NCBI GenBank assembly: GCA_964518955.1
Contig: CAZFHS010000026.1
Location: 1 to 64,000, forward strand
Reading direction: 5' to 3'
Source: JBDGYW01 sp964518955
GTDB lineage: Bacteria > Gemmatimonadota > Gemmatimonadetes > Gemmatimonadales > GWC2-71-9
DNA: 64,000 bases
Part shown: positions 8,090 to 17,551 of the stretch, piece after piece
Layout: each line of letters opens with the position of its first letter
Position numbering within the stretch: the stretch's first letter is position 1
The notes under the pieces: generated by a model
Seen by the model: the letters and a program-made list of their open reading frames with translations, nothing else
The model's database searches: none
Told to the model about the DNA's origin: nothing
Translations under genes and position numbers: made by a program

Positions 8090-10416
8090 AGAACGAAGAT
8101 GTGGCACGGTATTACACCGAGGGTATCGACGTACCGGAAACAGCGGACCCTGCATTCTATCAGCAGCCGTGGGAAACCACTGAAGTGGTGGGGAAGCCGC
8201 TCCCCAAGGTAGACGGGTACGAGAGAGTCAGCGGTTCTGCGGTATACCCCGCGGATATGATTCTGCCAGGGATGCTGTACGGAGCATTGCTTCGGTGCCC
8301 CCACGCGCACGCTGTGGTCACTTCGGTTGATGTGAGCGAAGCTGAGGGTATGCCTGGAGTCAGAGCAGTGATCAGCGCATTCACTCCCGACAATCGCGCG
8401 ACGAGCCCGCATTCGGAATACATCCGAACGCAGCTATTCAACACACACTGCCGTTTCGAGGGCGAGACTGTAGCCGCGGTCGCGGCAGACACGCCTTACC
8501 AGGTACGTGACGCTCTGCGCGCCATAAGGGTCGAGTATGACGTCCGGCCTTTCCTCTCCGACGAACGAAACGCTCTCCAACCAGATGCACCACAGGTACA
8601 CGACAATGGCAACCTGTCGGGGCGCGCCGGCTCTTACGAGCGCGGCGACGTCGAGGCTGGCTTCGCCGAGGCAGACGTCGTATTGGAACAGGAGTACCGA
8701 ACCGAAACCCAGATGCACGCGCCAATGGAGCCTCACGGATGCGTGGCTAACTGGGATGGCGACAGCCTCACGGTTTGGGAATCAACCCAGGGCGTGTACA
8801 ACATTCAACCCGCGCTGGCGTCGGCCCTCTCAATGCCGATGTCGCGAGTGCGAGTGATAAATCACTACATGGGCGGTGGATTCGGCAGCAAGCTCCAAGC
8901 TGGGAAATACACCATCACCGCAGCACTTTTGGCGAAGGTCACCGCCAGGCCAGTGAAGCTCACTTTGAGCCGAGAGGAGACCTTCTTGGCCACTGGAAAC
9001 CGGCCTCCGGCGAACATGAGAGTCAAAGCGGGAGTCAAGAGAGACGGTACGCTCACGGCACTCGAGTATTCAGGCACCGGTACCGGCGGAGCCTACGGCA
9101 ACGGTGGCGCGTCGTCACTCGATTGGCTGACCAGAGACTGCTACGTCTGCCCCAACGTTCGCACCGAAACTCAGGGGTACTACACGAACGCCGGGCCTTC
9201 GCGGCCAATGCGCGGGCCGGGTCATCCGCAAAACGTCTGGTCATTGGAGCAGATGCTGGATGCCCTGGCGGAAGCGATCGATATGGATCCCGTTGAGCTT
9301 CGCCTGAAGAACATTCCCACGTTCAGCCAGACACGCCCGGGGAACCCGCCGTACACGACCACTGGATTCGCGGAGTGTCTCACCGAGGGCGCTAGGGAGT
9401 TTCAGTGGAGGGAGAAGAGGGATGAGGTAAGGGCAGCCGGAAGCAGCAGCCACATACGCCGCGGCGTTGGTGTTTCCGGAGGCTCGTGGGCGGCTGGCGG
9501 TGGGGGCCCGCCGTCGACTGCGATCGTAGAGCTCTATGCTGACGGTAGCCTCACGCTCAACATGGGGGCGAGCGACATCGGGTGCGGCACCAAAACCGTC
9601 ATGGCGATGATCGTGGCGGAAGAGCTCGGCGGTGATCCCAACGATATTCGAATCGAACACTCCGACACCGGAACGACACAGTTCGCGAGCGCGAGCGGTG
9701 GGAGCAAGACAATCCCGACGGAGTCTCCGGCCGTGAGAGCCGCCGCACTCGAGGTCAAGCGACAACTCTTCGAGATTGCTGCCGAGGAGATGGAAGTGGA
9801 CGCCTCCACCTTGTCCATTCAGGACGGGGCGATCGTTTCGAGCGCCAAGCCAACGGAACCCCAAACCTTTTCGTCGATCACCGGCCTCAGGCGACGCAGA
9901 ACCATCACTGGCATCGGGTACCGAGGTCCGAACCCCGCTGGCAAAGCCGTCAACCCTTGGTGCGCACAGTTCTGCGAGGTGGAGGTCAACATGAAGACTG
10001 GTGCGATCAAGGTCCTCAACTTCCTTGGCGCACACGACAGCGGCAGAGTGATGAACGAGCTAACCTACCGTAACCAGGTCTTCGGTGGGATCGCGATGGG
10101 TATCGGCCTCGGCAAGACTGAGAGGCGCGTGTTGGACTCGATACAAACCGGGAAGATGCTCAACAAAAACTCTCTCGACTACGGGGTGCCAACGGTGCTG
10201 GACGTCGCAGAGGAGTTCGAATGCGTGCCAATCGACCCTCAAGATCAGGAGGCGAATACCGTTGGATGCAAAGGCATCGGCGAGCCCGCAACGATCCCGA
10301 CTGCGGCGGCATTCGCCAATGCCGTCTACAACGCCACCGGAGTAAGAGTAACCGGAGCTCCGATCAACAGAGTGAACTTCCTTCAGGCGCTTGCCGCCAG
10401 CGAACAGGGGGACTGA
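8086..10416 (+). CDS. Molybdenum hydroxylase large subunit (molybdopterin-binding)
   Basis: The 776-residue catalytic subunit starts at ATG 8086, with GGAGGT upstream and a 4-base overlap with the small-subunit gene. The N-terminal aldehyde oxidase a/b hammerhead domain contains VSGSAVYPADMILPGMLYGA (about residues 47-66). The Mo-cofactor domains follow, with the GGGFGSK loop (about 263-269). Near the C-terminus is the GCKGIGEPA motif, whose glutamate is the general base in xanthine dehydrogenase and aldehyde oxidase. The enzyme should hydroxylate an aldehyde or N-heterocycle using water-derived oxygen. The substrate cannot be read from sequence; PaoC-like aldehyde oxidation is one possibility. 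It lacks its own export signal. Confidence 0.9.
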   Translation: MKNEDVARYYTEGIDVPETADPAFYQQPWETTEVVGKPLPKVDGYERVSGSAVYPADMILPGMLYGALLRCPHAHAVVTSVDVSEAEGMPGVRAVISAFTPDNRATSPHSEYIRTQLFNTHCRFEGETVAAVAADTPYQVRDALRAIRVEYDVRPFLSDERNALQPDAPQVHDNGNLSGRAGSYERGDVEAGFAEADVVLEQEYRTETQMHAPMEPHGCVANWDGDSLTVWESTQGVYNIQPALASALSMPMSRVRVINHYMGGGFGSKLQAGKYTITAALLAKVTARPVKLTLSREETFLATGNRPPANMRVKAGVKRDGTLTALEYSGTGTGGAYGNGGASSLDWLTRDCYVCPNVRTETQGYYTNAGPSRPMRGPGHPQNVWSLEQMLDALAEAIDMDPVELRLKNIPTFSQTRPGNPPYTTTGFAECLTEGAREFQWREKRDEVRAAGSSSHIRRGVGVSGGSWAAGGGGPPSTAIVELYADGSLTLNMGASDIGCGTKTVMAMIVAEELGGDPNDIRIEHSDTGTTQFASASGGSKTIPTESPAVRAAALEVKRQLFEIAAEEMEVDASTLSIQDGAIVSSAKPTEPQTFSSITGLRRRRTITGIGYRGPNPAGKAVNPWCAQFCEVEVNMKTGAIKVLNFLGAHDSGRVMNELTYRNQVFGGIAMGIGLGKTERRVLDSIQTGKMLNKNSLDYGVPTVLDVAEEFECVPIDPQDQEANTVGCKGIGEPATIPTAAAFANAVYNATGVRVTGAPINRVNFLQALAASEQGD

Positions 10417-10419
10417 GCC

Positions 10420-11397
10420 ATGTTGCCGAAATTCGCATATGTGCGCGCAAGCAGCGTAGAGGAAGCCGCCCAGAACCTGGCAGCTGAGGGCGCCAAGGTT
10501 CACGCTGGAGGATCGGATTTGCTGGGTTGTCTGCGCGACGGTGTTTTCGAGACACCGTTGGTAGTGAGCCTGTCGGGGATCTCTTCGCTAACCGGCATCA
10601 GCAGAACGCGCGACGGCGGCTTGCGAATAGGATCCATGACGCCGGTCGCCGACGTTGCGTCAAATCCCATAGTCAACGAGATGTACCCTGGCCTCGCACA
10701 GGCAGCTGGGGTCGTGGCGAGCCCACAACTTCGCAACCAAGGTACGATCGGCGGAAATCTCTGCCAGAAGCCCAGGTGCTGGTATTACCGCGGTGAGTTC
10801 AACTGCCGACGTAAAGGCGGCAACACCTGTTACGCCATGGTGGGCGAGAACGAGTATCACTGCCTTTTCGGCGGGGCGCTCTGCTACATCGTACACCCGT
10901 CCGACACCGCACCGATCCTAACGGCCCTCGGAGCGTCTCTGAGCGTCGCAGGTCCCAGAGGCACACGCACGATACCCTTAGATGAGTTCTACGTTCTCCC
11001 CGCCGACGACGCGATGCGGGACAATGTCTTGGAGCAAGGTGAGTTCGTTACGGAGGTGATGATTCCCGAACCAGCGAGCGGGTTGCGCACATCCTACAGG
11101 AAGGAACGCGACCGCGGAGCCTGGGACTTCGCCTTGGCCGGCGTCGCTCTAGCCATTCGTTTTGACGGCGGTCGCGTTGCGGACCCGCGCGTGGTGCTCA
11201 GCGGTGCGGCACCCATCCCGTGGCGGTCGAGAGAGGTGGAGCAGGTAATAGACGGCCAGCAGATCAATGCAGCAGTTGCGGTTGAAGCGGCTGAAGCTGC
11301 GATGGTTGACGCCAGACCGCTCGGCAAAAACGGTTATAAGGTCCAGTTATTCAAAGGACTGATCGAAGAGGAGTTGCTTGCGATCAGTGGTGATTGA
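10420..11397 (+). CDS. Molybdenum hydroxylase FAD subunit with PaoB-like cysteine insert
   Basis: The 325-residue protein has the CoxM/PaoB-type FAD-binding domain: AGGSDLLG (about 29-36) and NQGTIGGN (106-113) contact FAD. After this comes a cysteine-rich insert with Cys115, 120, 129, 137, 148 and 155, including KPRCWYYRGEFNCRRKGG. PaoB/YagS-type subunits use such an insert to hold an extra [4Fe-4S] cluster, so one is expected here; which cysteines bind is inferred. The C-terminal CO dehydrogenase flavoprotein domain is complete. It starts three bases after the large-subunit stop, and the gene order is small, Mo, FAD. No XdhC-type maturation factor is adjacent. Confidence 0.88.
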   Translation: MLPKFAYVRASSVEEAAQNLAAEGAKVHAGGSDLLGCLRDGVFETPLVVSLSGISSLTGISRTRDGGLRIGSMTPVADVASNPIVNEMYPGLAQAAGVVASPQLRNQGTIGGNLCQKPRCWYYRGEFNCRRKGGNTCYAMVGENEYHCLFGGALCYIVHPSDTAPILTALGASLSVAGPRGTRTIPLDEFYVLPADDAMRDNVLEQGEFVTEVMIPEPASGLRTSYRKERDRGAWDFALAGVALAIRFDGGRVADPRVVLSGAAPIPWRSREVEQVIDGQQINAAVAVEAAEAAMVDARPLGKNGYKVQLFKGLIEEELLAISGD

Positions 11398-11407
11398 GTA
11401 ACTAGAT

Positions 11408-11484
11408 CGAACAGCGCACAGCGAGCAACGAATAGCGGCCCGGAGCATGGGAGTCCGCTGCACGTTGTTCGCTGTTCGTTGTCG
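11408..11484. repeat. Intergenic inverted repeat of GCGAACAGCGAACAACG type
   Basis: The 93-bp gap between the FAD-subunit gene and the DUF5916 gene holds two imperfect inverted arms. Left is 11408-11437, CGAACAGCGCACAGCG onward; right is 11461-11484, CACGTTGTTCGCTGTTCG onward. A closely similar string, GTTTCGCTGTTCGCTGTTCG, occurs inside a coding region near 16595-16614. It could act as a bidirectional barrier between these converging genes. Confidence 0.4.
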
Positions 11485-11490
11485 GACTAG

Positions 11491-13698
11491 TCACATCCTG
11501 AAGGCGTACTGCACCTTCACCAGCAACTGATTCGAATCCAGCTCCCAGCGATCGAGTAGATCCACCACATTGTGGTTGTAAACGACAAACAGATCGCCGA
11601 GTGGGTGGAACGTCCAACGCATTCGCGTGTTGGCGCCGAGTTCTCTGCTCTCGTTGTCGTACTGGACGAAGCTGTTCACCTGAAGATCGGGTGAGAAGTT
11701 CACCAGCACACGTCCGCCGATGAGATCCTGTGTGAAATCACCAACCGGCAAGTCGCCGATGTTGCGTTCGGCGGTGACTTCGAAGGTCGCGAAGGCAGAC
11801 GGTTTCAGAGCCATGCGCGCGGTGACCTGGTGCAGGTTGCCGTTGTAAAAGGTGCCGAACCACCACGATATCCTACCGCTTACCATGCGACGCGCGGCAA
11901 AGTCCTGTTCGAAACGGTATCTGACGAAGTTGTACGAACCCGGCGGAATCACCACACCGTCGGCGATCTCGAATGGCTCCACTAACCTCTCGCCTTCCGG
12001 CACCACGTTGAATTCGAACCGGTCCCCACTCTCGAAGCGCCAGTTGATCGGTGCGGTGAACACACGATAGCTTTCCCAGTTGCCGTCGAGATCGAGTGCG
12101 AGAGTTGGTAGAAGTTCGTAGAACATCATTCGCAGCCACGGCCACGAAGGTCGGTAACGGAAGTTGATGCCACCATTTATGAGCTGCACCGACGTCCTCG
12201 GGGCAAATCCTAGCGAAGGTTCAAATGCATCCCCGATACGCTTGTAGATCAACGCGATGTCCCAGGTGTCGTTCGGATAATCGATCTTGGCTCCGAACGC
12301 GGTCCCGTCGCCGTCGAGGCCGTCGCGGTGTGAAGCGAGGCCCCACACGCCTGCAAGGAAGTTCTTGTCACCCCAAAGCCTCGAGGTCTGGTACGTGAAG
12401 TCGGTACCGACCATCCAGCTGCCGGGGCGACCCTGCGGATCGCCGAATGTCCCCAGCACCCCGACCGACGACTGTTCCAGTACGTTTTGTTTGACCCTCA
12501 CGACACCCATTGTAGTGGCAGGCACGAGACCATCGACTTCACCGGTGCGTACTGCCAATGCCCCAAAATTCGTGTTGCCGATTCTACCGTTGATCTTTCC
12601 GCCGGCCTGCAGCGGCACCTCTTCACCTTCGAACAAACCAATGCGTCTGCTGTGAAAAGGCACGAGGTCGGTCGAGTGCATCGCTCTCAGGCCGATTCCG
12701 AAGTTGAAGATGTCTGCGCCCTCGAGGAAGAATGTGCGCTTCTCGGGGAAGAACAGTGAAAAACGCGTGAGATTCGTGCGCCGTGTATCTACCTCAGTCT
12801 CGCCAAAATCCGTATTCGCGGTCCCTGACAGTATTACGTTCGGGCCAAGCCGCTGGGTCACGTCGAGGCTCGGTTCGAACACGTCACCCAAATTGTCGAT
12901 GTGGGTATCAGGCCTTTCGACCTTGCCCACCAATCCGGGCCGCACAGTCAGGCCGATGCCGAAATTGAACCCGGGCAAGCCCGTTAGTCGGCCAGCACGA
13001 CTCGACTGCGATATCTTGGCGTCGCGGGTTGGGCTCGACCACCGGCCGGTTTCCTGGACCCGCTCAAGTCGCCGTTCGATGTTGAAGCCCCATTCGCTCA
13101 ATCCCTTGCGGAAGCTCAGGCTCTGAATGGGAATGCGGATCTCAGCAGACCAACCATTGGGCCCACGAGAGGTCGATGCCTCCCACGCCGCGTCCCACTC
13201 GGGGCTCTCGCCCTCTCCGTTGCGGTCTACAAGTGCGTCGTATCTCGCACCGGACGGGTTCACCGAGAAGATGTACCCAGTACGACCATCCATGAACGTG
13301 TCGAGGATGAACTTGATGTGGTCTTCACTGCGCAGTTGCGAATCTCGCGCCTTCGAGAAGCTCACGATTCCCGAACCGTCAGGGTCCTCGCAGATGACAC
13401 CGATCACGAGGTTCCGCGCGTTGGCGAGAACACGGACGGTGGTTCTGCCCGAGAGCGGGATTCCTTCGGTTGGTTCGAACATCGTAAGGCCGCCGATGGC
13501 ATCTGCGGCGGCCCAGGCGGGCTCTTCCAACAAACCATCCAGACGGAGATCGGATGGTAGATCACCGACCCGAAGAGCGGGCCGGTTTGCGTTTTGTGCG
13601 AACGCGTTCGAAGTCGTAGCCAACAGACCAAACAATACTCCAACCCATACACCCGCACACCCAACAGATCTCCGCTTTCCACCACCCATATCTATCAT
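11491..13698 (-). CDS. DUF5916 outer-membrane protein with CBM9-like N-terminal domain
   Basis: The protein has 735 residues from ATG 13698, with GGAGG five bases upstream. A signal peptide ends near NAFAQNANRP. A carbohydrate-binding family 9-like beta-sandwich follows (about residues 45-230: LDGLLEEPAWAAADAIGGL, TVRVLANARNLVIGVICEDP, FSVNPSGARYDALVD). The larger C-terminal part is a DUF5916 region that looks like an outer-membrane barrel, full of alternating strands and aromatic residues and ending KVQYAFRM. Such proteins are common in FCB bacteria, and their function is unproven; a link to glycan or oligopeptide handling is suggested only by the CBM9 fold. The gene is the last of a leuB-like / NCS2 / DUF5916 run. 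Confidence 0.8.
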   Translation of the reverse strand: MIDMGGGKRRSVGCAGVWVGVLFGLLATTSNAFAQNANRPALRVGDLPSDLRLDGLLEEPAWAAADAIGGLTMFEPTEGIPLSGRTTVRVLANARNLVIGVICEDPDGSGIVSFSKARDSQLRSEDHIKFILDTFMDGRTGYIFSVNPSGARYDALVDRNGEGESPEWDAAWEASTSRGPNGWSAEIRIPIQSLSFRKGLSEWGFNIERRLERVQETGRWSSPTRDAKISQSSRAGRLTGLPGFNFGIGLTVRPGLVGKVERPDTHIDNLGDVFEPSLDVTQRLGPNVILSGTANTDFGETEVDTRRTNLTRFSLFFPEKRTFFLEGADIFNFGIGLRAMHSTDLVPFHSRRIGLFEGEEVPLQAGGKINGRIGNTNFGALAVRTGEVDGLVPATTMGVVRVKQNVLEQSSVGVLGTFGDPQGRPGSWMVGTDFTYQTSRLWGDKNFLAGVWGLASHRDGLDGDGTAFGAKIDYPNDTWDIALIYKRIGDAFEPSLGFAPRTSVQLINGGINFRYRPSWPWLRMMFYELLPTLALDLDGNWESYRVFTAPINWRFESGDRFEFNVVPEGERLVEPFEIADGVVIPPGSYNFVRYRFEQDFAARRMVSGRISWWFGTFYNGNLHQVTARMALKPSAFATFEVTAERNIGDLPVGDFTQDLIGGRVLVNFSPDLQVNSFVQYDNESRELGANTRMRWTFHPLGDLFVVYNHNVVDLLDRWELDSNQLLVKVQYAFRM

Positions 13699-13714
13699 CA
13701 AGCCTCCGACACAA

Positions 13715-15127
13715 TCAGATTCTAGAACGAATCAAAACGAAGTACGCTACCAGCAGGGCAGCCAACAGCCACATCGGCCACCGCACTTCGCGAGCCCTGC
13801 CTGCGAATGCCTTCACCACCGGGTACGTCACCAGCCCGAACGCAATCCCGTCACCAATGGAGTATAGAAAGGGTATCCCCATCAGCGTCAGAACAGCCGG
13901 GATAGCCTCACTGCGATCGGACCACTCAATGTCAACGACGTTACGTACCATCATCGTTCCCACCAGCACTAGCGCGGGAGCAGTCACCGGAGGGTAACTG
14001 CCCACCATCCCAACTATGGGTGAGAAGAAGAGCGCAACGATAAACAGCAGTGCGACCGTCACGGCGGTGAGCCCGGTGCGACCACCCGCCTCGACACCGG
14101 CGGCGCTCTCGATGTAGCTGGTCACCGTGCTTGTGCCCAGACACGCACCAACGGAAGTCCCTACAGCATCGGCCGTCATCGCGCGGCCCGCGCGGCGAAG
14201 CTTCCCATTTTCCATCAACTCCGCCTGTTCTCCTACCGCGATGAGTGTTCCGGCTGTATCGAAGACGTCGATGAACAGAAAGATCAGGATTATTGGGAGC
14301 ATCGAAAGCGAAAGAGCCGCGACGATGTCCATCTTGAGAAACGTAGGAGCAAGCGATGGCGGGGCCGCGATGACCCCGTCAGCAAACGAGAATTGAGTGA
14401 ATAGCATCGAGCCCGTAACTGCCTCCGAGCTGGATACGGACGCCGGAAGCGCCGGCATCAAAAATTTGATCGACAACGCGGTCGCCAAGCCAGCAACGAT
14501 TCCCCAGATTATCGATCCGACAACCCGGCGTGCGTGAAGAGCTGCCGCCACGACCAGCCCGACAAAAAACACCACGAGATCCGGTGATAAGAACTCAGGA
14601 TTCAGCTTGACGGCTGCGCCCGGATCGGCCACGACGATCCTTGCGTTCGAAAGGCCGATGAAGGCGATGTAGAGACCAATGCCGACGGCGATGCCCCGCT
14701 TCATGCTCGGGCTCACGACATCGAGCAGCTTCTCCCTCACCCCCGTGATGGAGAGGATCAGAAACAGCAAACCTGCGATGAATACTGCGCCGAGGGTGAC
14801 CCGCCAAGGCTCAGCGAATCCTGCGGCTGTTGCGACCGGAAGGGCGCTCAGAACGAAAAAGAGATTCACACCCATGCCCGGGGCTAAGGCGATCGGGTAA
14901 CGGGCGTACAAGCCCATTATCAAAGACGAAAACGCGGCCGCCAGGCAAGTAGCTGAGGTGATTGCTCCGAAGTCGATGCCCGTGTCGATGTCGAACATCG
15001 AACCGGAGAGGATGGCCGGCTGAACAAAGATGATGTAGGCCATCGTGAGGAACGTGGTGAGACCTGCGGTCACCTCGGTTCGCACCGAGGTGCCGTGTCT
15101 CTCCAGCTGAAACAGCGAGTCTTTCAA
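13715..15127 (-). CDS. NCS2-family (AzgA-like) purine permease
   Basis: The 470-residue polytopic inner-membrane protein resembles guanine/hypoxanthine/adenine permeases (PbuG, GhxP, AdeP). It opens with ERHGTSVRTEVTAGLTTFLT and MAYIIFVQPAIL, then shows about 12-14 hydrophobic segments, the ALAPGMGVNLFF motif (about residue 80) and a conserved TSVGACLGTSTVTSYIESAA segment. The family imports purine bases by proton symport. The start is a TTG at 15127 with GAAGG upstream, 12 bases after the leuB-like stop; no better ATG is in frame near the conserved N-terminus. The DUF5916 gene follows after 16 bases. Exact base preference cannot be told. Confidence 0.88.
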   Translation of the reverse strand: MKDSLFQLERHGTSVRTEVTAGLTTFLTMAYIIFVQPAILSGSMFDIDTGIDFGAITSATCLAAAFSSLIMGLYARYPIALAPGMGVNLFFVLSALPVATAAGFAEPWRVTLGAVFIAGLLFLILSITGVREKLLDVVSPSMKRGIAVGIGLYIAFIGLSNARIVVADPGAAVKLNPEFLSPDLVVFFVGLVVAAALHARRVVGSIIWGIVAGLATALSIKFLMPALPASVSSSEAVTGSMLFTQFSFADGVIAAPPSLAPTFLKMDIVAALSLSMLPIILIFLFIDVFDTAGTLIAVGEQAELMENGKLRRAGRAMTADAVGTSVGACLGTSTVTSYIESAAGVEAGGRTGLTAVTVALLFIVALFFSPIVGMVGSYPPVTAPALVLVGTMMVRNVVDIEWSDRSEAIPAVLTLMGIPFLYSIGDGIAFGLVTYPVVKAFAGRAREVRWPMWLLAALLVAYFVLIRSRI

Positions 15128-15139
15128 CTCGCCGACCTT

Positions 15140-16219
15140 CTAGTCACCGCGTATCCGCTTCACCACCATGTCACCCATGTCGGATGTCGAGATACCACTC
15201 TTTGCATCCGCAGAAGGGACTTCACCGCTCGCCAGGAGGTCTCCAATCGCTTTGTCGAGGCGTTTTGCCGCGGACGCTTCACCCAGGAAGTCGAGCATCA
15301 TCGCCGTCGCGGAAATTGCCCCGAGAGGACACGCAACGTTTTTACCCGCATACTTGGGGGCAGACCCGTGGATCGGTTCGAACATCGATGTCTGACCGGG
15401 GTGGATATTGCCTGAAGCGGCGATTCCCATGCCACCCTGCAGCATTGCGCCAAGGTCGGTAATGATATCTCCGAAGAGATTCGTAGTGACGATCACGTCG
15501 AACCATTCGGGGTTCTTGACCATCCACATGCAGGCCGCATCGACGTAGGCGTGATCGGTGTCGACGTCGGGGAAATCCTGGGCGACCTGTGCGAAGGCTC
15601 GAGTCCACACATCCTGTGGCCTCACGGCGTTCGCTTTGTCGACCAGCGTGACGGTGGGTTTTTCTCCGTCTCCTCGTTCGGCCGCTCTCTTTTGCGCGAT
15701 TTCGAAAGCATACCTCGATGCCCGCTCACAACCCTTCCAGGTATAGACACCGTTGACCAAGGCTATCTCGTCGGGAGTGTTCTTTTTCAGGTGCCCGCCG
15801 ATCTGTGAGTAGATACCCTCGGTGTTCTCTCGGATAACGGTGAAGTCGAGATCCTCAGGGCCCTTGTCTTTGAGTGGACATAGGTGATCGGCGTACAGCT
15901 TGATCGGTCGCAGGTTGATGTACATGTCGAGCCCGAAACGCAGGCCGAGAATGACCGACCGCTCAACCAGCCCTACCTCGACATCGGGATGCCCGATAGC
16001 ACCCAGCAGAAACGCGTCGAGAGTGCGCCATTCGTCGAGCAGCGCATCCGTTACGAGTTCCTTGGTCTTCAGGTAGTACTCGCCACTGTGTGGGTAGTCG
16101 ACAAGTTTGTATTGGAAGCCTTCGAGTTCTGCAACCGCCTCGAGAGCCTTCAAACCTTCATTGGCAACCTCGGGACCGATCCCGTCGCCGCCGAGGACAC
16201 CGATATTGTACGAATTCAT
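15140..16219 (-). CDS. leuB: Isopropylmalate/isocitrate dehydrogenase family enzyme (LeuB-like)
   Basis: The protein has 359 residues from ATG 16219 with GGAGG upstream; a longer in-frame start at 16249 has no support. The beta-decarboxylating dehydrogenase fold is complete: GGDGIGPEV (residues 8-16) near the NAD site, ERSVILGLRFGLDMYINLRP as the substrate loop, TVIRENTEGIYS, and the YVDAACMWMVKNP and NLFGDIITDLGAMLQGG metal/substrate motifs. The substrate loop resembles the LeuB of actinobacterial type, which oxidises 3-isopropylmalate in leucine synthesis. No leuA, leuC or leuD is nearby, so homoisocitrate or tartrate activity cannot be excluded. A purine permease lies 12 bases downstream. 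Confidence 0.78.
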   Translation of the reverse strand: MNSYNIGVLGGDGIGPEVANEGLKALEAVAELEGFQYKLVDYPHSGEYYLKTKELVTDALLDEWRTLDAFLLGAIGHPDVEVGLVERSVILGLRFGLDMYINLRPIKLYADHLCPLKDKGPEDLDFTVIRENTEGIYSQIGGHLKKNTPDEIALVNGVYTWKGCERASRYAFEIAQKRAAERGDGEKPTVTLVDKANAVRPQDVWTRAFAQVAQDFPDVDTDHAYVDAACMWMVKNPEWFDVIVTTNLFGDIITDLGAMLQGGMGIAASGNIHPGQTSMFEPIHGSAPKYAGKNVACPLGAISATAMMLDFLGEASAAKRLDKAIGDLLASGEVPSADAKSGISTSDMGDMVVKRIRGD

Positions 16220-16338
16220 CCCGCCTCCGTTTTTCTCTTCAATTTCCACCCAAATCCATATCGCCCCACCGGCGAATGGCGATAGGAATTCTAATCTGGC
16301 CGCACCGTAGACGCGATTGCCGAGTCTTGCACGCTCGC

Positions 16339-16365
16339 AAAAAAACCCCGGGCCTGAGCCCGGGG
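16339..16365 (-). terminator. Strong Rho-independent terminator
   Basis: A perfect 8-bp GC stem (CCCCGGGC/GCCCGGGG, 16346-16365) with a 4-base loop is followed on the minus strand by seven T (16345-16339). It lies about 40 bases after the stop of the barrel gene at 16409 and ends that transcription unit ahead of the leuB-like gene. Confidence 0.92.
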
Positions 16366-16408
16366 TCCTAGTCTCTTGCGTTCGTGCCTGGGCCTTTGCG
16401 GCCGAGAT

Positions 16409-17551
16409 CTAAGGGGTTATCTCGGTGTGCAGTGCGACCCTGAACCCCTGGAAGTCCACCATCGTGCGGTTCATGTCAGCCAAGGAACCCATGATACCGT
16501 CTGCCTGCAGCACGATAGCCAGCTGCCGGTTCACTTGCTGGCGAAAATCCATACCGGCTCGGACCGAGTAACCAGCCTTGCGAAGTGCAATGTCCGTTTC
16601 GCTGTTCGCTGTTCGCGAATTGCGGTATTCGGCCCTCGGCCCCAGTGACGTGGAAGGAGCAAGCGGAAAGGTCCAGCGCATTCCAGCGGCCAGGAGGTTG
16701 CCTCGCGGCAGGACAGCCGCACCGGTGGCGGTTGCCTCGATCTGCGGATCGGCGCGGAATACGTCAAACGCGTAAAGAATCAGTGTGGATGAGCCCAAGC
16801 CCTGATTCATAGATAGATACCCGACTAACCTATTGCCGACCCCGTTTTGCAGGTCGGCGTTGATCTCGTCCTTCGACCGCATCGCATAGATGCCGGCAAA
16901 GCGAATGTAGGTGCGCCGGCCCAACGGTCCTTCGAGGCCCGCCCGGAACCTCAGCTCCTGGCCCGGTTTGAGTTCCTGGTCTCGCCCCGCAACCGGCACG
17001 TATGACAGCGGAAGTCCGTAGGTGCCGCCAAGACCAACAGCAAACCGCCCAACAGGGATCGCACCGGCAAAACCTCCACCGACACTACCGCCACTGCCCA
17101 TCTGCGGCGCGGCAAACCCTATTACGTCGCTCGACAGTGCGCCGAGCACGGCAAGTTCGTCTTCAGCAACGGTCTTGATGCCTGTCGGAACTGCTCCGTT
17201 CACGATCAGCAGGAGTCTGCTCGGAATCACGTTCAGGCTCAATCGGGCCTCAGTGTCTAGAATGCCCGACACAGTCTGATCGGGAAGGACACTCACATCC
17301 TTGGACGCGAGCTGCACGTTGGCGAAGCCCGAGGAAATGGTGAGATCCGCGAGGTCTCCGAAATGGAAGTCTATACCGACAGGTATGGCCATCTCGGAAA
17401 TGCTCTCGAGCTGCAAGGAGCCCACGTCCGTGTCGAACGTGTAGCTCTCGTAAAACCCGGCGGCTCGAAACTCGACGGTATTTTGCGCTTGGAGCGGGAT
17501 AACCGCAACGAGCAGCAGCAAAGCCGTGACTGCGAATTGAAGGCTCTTCAT
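16409..17551 (-). CDS. Secreted predicted outer-membrane barrel protein, unknown family
   Basis: The 380-residue protein has a signal peptide (MKSLQFAVTALLLLVAVIPL, cleavage near LQAQ) and then repeated amphipathic strands with glycine-rich turns (GGSVGGGFAGAIPVGRFAVG, LRFRAGLEGPLGRRTYIRFA). This suggests a porin-like barrel. I recognise no family. Its ATG overlaps the stop of the upstream CsgG-like lipoprotein gene by four bases (ATGA), so the two are co-translated and probably act together at the outer membrane. Codons around 16595-16614 (NSRTANSETD) coincide with a GCGAACAGCGAACAGCG repeat like that at 11408-11484, perhaps a repeat invasion of the reading frame. A strong terminator follows. 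Confidence 0.6.
   Translation of the reverse strand: MKSLQFAVTALLLLVAVIPLQAQNTVEFRAAGFYESYTFDTDVGSLQLESISEMAIPVGIDFHFGDLADLTISSGFANVQLASKDVSVLPDQTVSGILDTEARLSLNVIPSRLLLIVNGAVPTGIKTVAEDELAVLGALSSDVIGFAAPQMGSGGSVGGGFAGAIPVGRFAVGLGGTYGLPLSYVPVAGRDQELKPGQELRFRAGLEGPLGRRTYIRFAGIYAMRSKDEINADLQNGVGNRLVGYLSMNQGLGSSTLILYAFDVFRADPQIEATATGAAVLPRGNLLAAGMRWTFPLAPSTSLGPRAEYRNSRTANSETDIALRKAGYSVRAGMDFRQQVNRQLAIVLQADGIMGSLADMNRTMVDFQGFRVALHTEITP

Noticed and set aside
16595..16614. Possible frameshift or foreign insertion in the barrel gene at the GCGAACAG repeat
   Set aside because: The reading frame stays open on both sides and strand pattern continues, so no break can be claimed; kept only as a repeat observation.
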